A stretch of 10,000 nt of DNA from Glandiceps talaboti (lineage: Eukaryota; Hemichordata; Enteropneusta; Spengelidae). The notes beneath the pieces are model-generated. The model did no database searches, was not told the origin of the DNA, and saw nothing but the letters and a program-made list of their open reading frames with translations. Numbering within the stretch: the stretch's first letter is position 1; each line of letters begins with the position of its first letter. The translations under genes were made by a program, and so were the position numbers. The stretch spans positions 18,797,806-18,807,805 of the forward strand of contig NC_135567.1 in NCBI RefSeq assembly GCF_964340395.1, given 5' to 3'. Below are positions 8,222-10,000 of this stretch, in pieces.

Positions 8222-8334
8222 GTATATACATTTGTGTTCATGTGGTATCGTATGCAAGAACAAATTTGGTCTAGAACAGCAGTGCAAAAACCAACAACAA
8301 GTAATGGTGCAAGCAATTACTGGCACATATTAAT

Positions 8335-8455
<121 letters not shown>

Positions 8456-8641
8456 ACATAATGTAAACATTGGACGTCCCAAAACAGCACTGCATGTTCA
8501 TGGAACTCTAAATAAACTAGTTTTCAGAGACACCTCCCTACTGAAACTATAATTAAACCAACGTCCGTTCAATATAGTGTTAGTTTGCGTCTATCTTAGA
8601 AAACCTATATGGGTAATATTTATATCTCTATATTTTACCAG

Positions 8642-8765
8642 GTAATCTACGTGGCTCGAAATCCTAAAGATGTGGCTGTTTCTCTTTATCATCATTACCT
8701 ACAGATTCCATTCTACTGTACGTACACCTGGGAAGAGTATTTGAACAACTATATACAAGGAAAAG
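8642..8765 (+). CDS. Cytosolic sulfotransferase, internal exon with PAPS-binding motif (partial gene)
   Basis: The exon encodes YVARNPKDVAVS, the signature of cytosolic sulfotransferases (SULT family). Its Arg and Ser contact the 3'-phosphate of PAPS, the sulfate donor; a helical YHHY...W-EEYL segment follows. The exon starts after the acceptor TTTTACCAG and ends at AAAG/GTAGCC. It is 124 nt, entering in phase 0 and leaving in phase 1. The N-terminal part, with the first PAPS-binding loop and catalytic His, must be in exons left of the window, beyond the retrotransposon. No stop interrupts the exon. Substrate and subfamily cannot be told from this fragment. From memory, vertebrate SULT1 genes also have an exon boundary at this Val-Ala-Arg-Asn segment. 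Confidence 0.9.
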
Positions 8766-8784
8766 GTAGCCACTCTCACATAAC

Positions 8785-9013
8785 CACCTGGCTTATACGG
8801 TGGTCGTAAAGGGACATTAAAATAGCAAGGGAAGACAGACACTAACCATCTGGCCGTATACGGTGGCCGTAAAGGGACATTAAAATAGCAAGGGACGACA
8901 CCTGGCCATATACGGTGGCTGTAAAGGGACATTAAAATAGCAAGGGAAGACACCTGGCCGTATACGGTGGCCGTAAAGGGACATTAAAATAGCAAGGGAA
9001 GACAGATACTGAC
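8785..9013 (+). repeat. Minisatellite, four copies of a 52- or 62/63-bp unit
   Basis: Copies start at 8785, 8847, 8899 and 8951, each at CACCTGG or CATCTGG. All share the core CGTAAAGGGACATTAAAATA. The first and last copies carry about 11 extra bases (CAGACACTAAC or CAGATACTGAC) that the two middle copies lack. The clearest copies contain the palindrome CCGTATACGG. The array lies wholly within the intron between the two sulfotransferase exons. Confidence 0.93.
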
Positions 9014-9030
9014 CATCAGAAATTTAAGAT

Positions 9031-9255
9031 GAGATGTAGCATTGTTACTTCTATTGATGATTTGCCAGACGATAAATGTAGCAATGTCATTTGTTAGGTT
9101 TGTGTTGAACTAGACAACAAAATTAAGCAATGAGTGTAAGGTTTGTGTAGAGCCAGACAATAAAATGTAGCAATTTTTGGAAGACTTTTGTGATGTGTCA
9201 GGCGATAAAATGTAGCAATGTTTTGTAAGATTTTCTGTTAAGACAGATGGAGTTG
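9031..9255 (+). repeat. Degenerate tandem repeat, about 43-45-bp period
   Basis: The pattern CCAGAC-AATAAAATGTAGCAATG recurs with drift. AGAC-like anchors lie at about 9067, 9112, 9155, 9200 and 9241, and TGTAGCA strings at about 9035, 9078, 9166 and 9211. Spacing is 41-45 bases. The copies are more diverged than those of the adjacent minisatellite, so this array looks older. It is intronic and has no coding potential that I can see. Confidence 0.75.
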
Positions 9256-9326
9256 TTTTAGAATAACTATTTTATACCTCATGTGTTCCTCTAGGAGTCC
9301 TTCACATAATAGATTTTATATTGCAG

Positions 9327-9424
9327 AAACAGTTTATGGGGAATGGGGAAATCACGTTATCCCATGGTGGGAGAAGAGAAATGAAAAAAATGTGTTTTTT
9401 GTGAAATACGAAGATATGATAAGG
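9327..9424 (+). CDS. Cytosolic sulfotransferase, next exon (partial gene)
   Basis: Translation in phase continues the same fold: YGEWGNHVIPWWEKR followed by NVFFVKYEDM. This matches the SULT pattern of a YG-W-HV--WW helix and a buried strand ending in YEDM. The acceptor is TTATATTGCAG with AG at 9325-9326; the donor is AAGG/GTGAGT at 9424/9425. The exon is 98 nt and enters in phase 1. The G left by the previous exon plus AA makes Glu, so the join stays in frame, and it leaves in phase 0. The C-terminal exons, including the PAPS-binding C-terminal region, should lie right of the window. Confidence 0.9.
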
Positions 9425-10000
9425 GTGAGTATACAATCCTCTACTCCTGGAATAGGGAACTTTCAAACATGCCATGTTGAATGTTGCATCATGGGAAATA
9501 TGATAATACATACTGATCAATTAGTACTATAAAGACTATTGTTGAATTGTTTGTAACCACAAATAATCAATTCATAGTCACCCTGACCATTGTGGGAAGT
9601 TTATTTCATCTGTAGCTCCAGATTAGGTATTACGATAACCACAGATAATCCCATAGTCCTTTGTGTCTGAGCATGCTCAGTTTAGATTTTAAGTTCCCTA
9701 CTGTAAAGATTTACTCTACTTAGAAATGTTTTAAACCTGTTATATTAGTTGTATTACACCATGCTAGTCTAGCTCCTTAGGCCTAAAAAAGTTGTGTGTT
9801 CCTGGTAATCCGACCCCACCTTGTTTTTCTCTGCCGACTCTAAACTTGTTCATATAATAATAAAATCGAGAAAATTGTGAAATCTCGCGAGAAATACTGG
9901 ATGCGGAAACCAACATCAACTTAAAAAGACAATATACAAATGTTCATCCAATCTGTAATAGTTGTACATATGATAAGAAGAAACCAATAATACAGAGACT
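9425..10000 (+). other. Host intron sequence, no gene recognised
   Basis: The stretch begins with the strong donor GTGAGT. The frame closes soon after, and I see no further exon with sulfotransferase similarity. Notable short items are the 14-bp palindrome CTGAGCATGCTCAG (9667-9680), the palindrome TCTCGCGAGA (9883-9892), and two similar strings, TAACCACAAATAATC (about 9556) and TAACCACAGATAATC (about 9638). The rest is AT-rich without recognisable features. Confidence 0.65.

Noticed and set aside
8699-8953. - strand open frame over the minisatellite
   Set aside because: Its repetitive protein simply mirrors the tandem repeat and overlaps a spliced exon on the other strand.
8785-9013. CRISPR-like array
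   Set aside because: Units are contiguous tandem copies without unique spacers, and the setting is an animal intron.

Overview
The window is eukaryotic, most likely from an invertebrate animal. It contains spliced, intron-interrupted exons of a cytosolic sulfotransferase on the + strand. An apparently intact Ty3/gypsy-type LTR retrotransposon lies in the opposite orientation inside what is inferred to be an intron of that gene. The species cannot be named from sequence alone.

Positions 1-8221 are the retrotransposon, read on the - strand. In element order it has a complete 5' LTR (8221 to 7593, 629 bp, TG...CA ends), a primer-binding site at about 7591-7574, a short leader, and gag (7408-6059) with a capsid-like region and a CCHC zinc knuckle. 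Pol follows in the -1 frame (6101-1263), with protease, reverse transcriptase, RNase H, HHCC/DDE integrase, a GPY/F-like module and a C-terminal extension of about 180 residues. After pol come about 1.2 kb with no convincing gene, a G-rich polypurine tract (76-64), and the first 63 bp of the 3' LTR, which runs off the window. Those 63 bp match the 5' LTR exactly. If the LTRs are equal in length, the whole element is about 8.79 kb.

The most notable find is a well-formed -1 ribosomal frameshift signal in the gag/pol overlap. It has heptamer G UUA AAC in the gag frame, a 6-nt spacer and a 10-bp stem with a 10-nt loop. The loop contains CCGGCC, which can pair with GGCCGG 34 nt past the stem to make a pseudoknot. 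Neither gag nor pol is broken, so Gag and a Gag-Pol fusion of about 2,048 residues are predicted.

Positions 8222-10000 are host DNA. They hold intron sequence with a compound (AC)22/(AT)36 microsatellite, sulfotransferase exon 8642-8765, and an intron filled by a 52/62-bp minisatellite and a degenerate 43-45-bp repeat. Exon 9327-9424 and a further intron with no recognised gene complete the window. The splice phases of the two exons agree.
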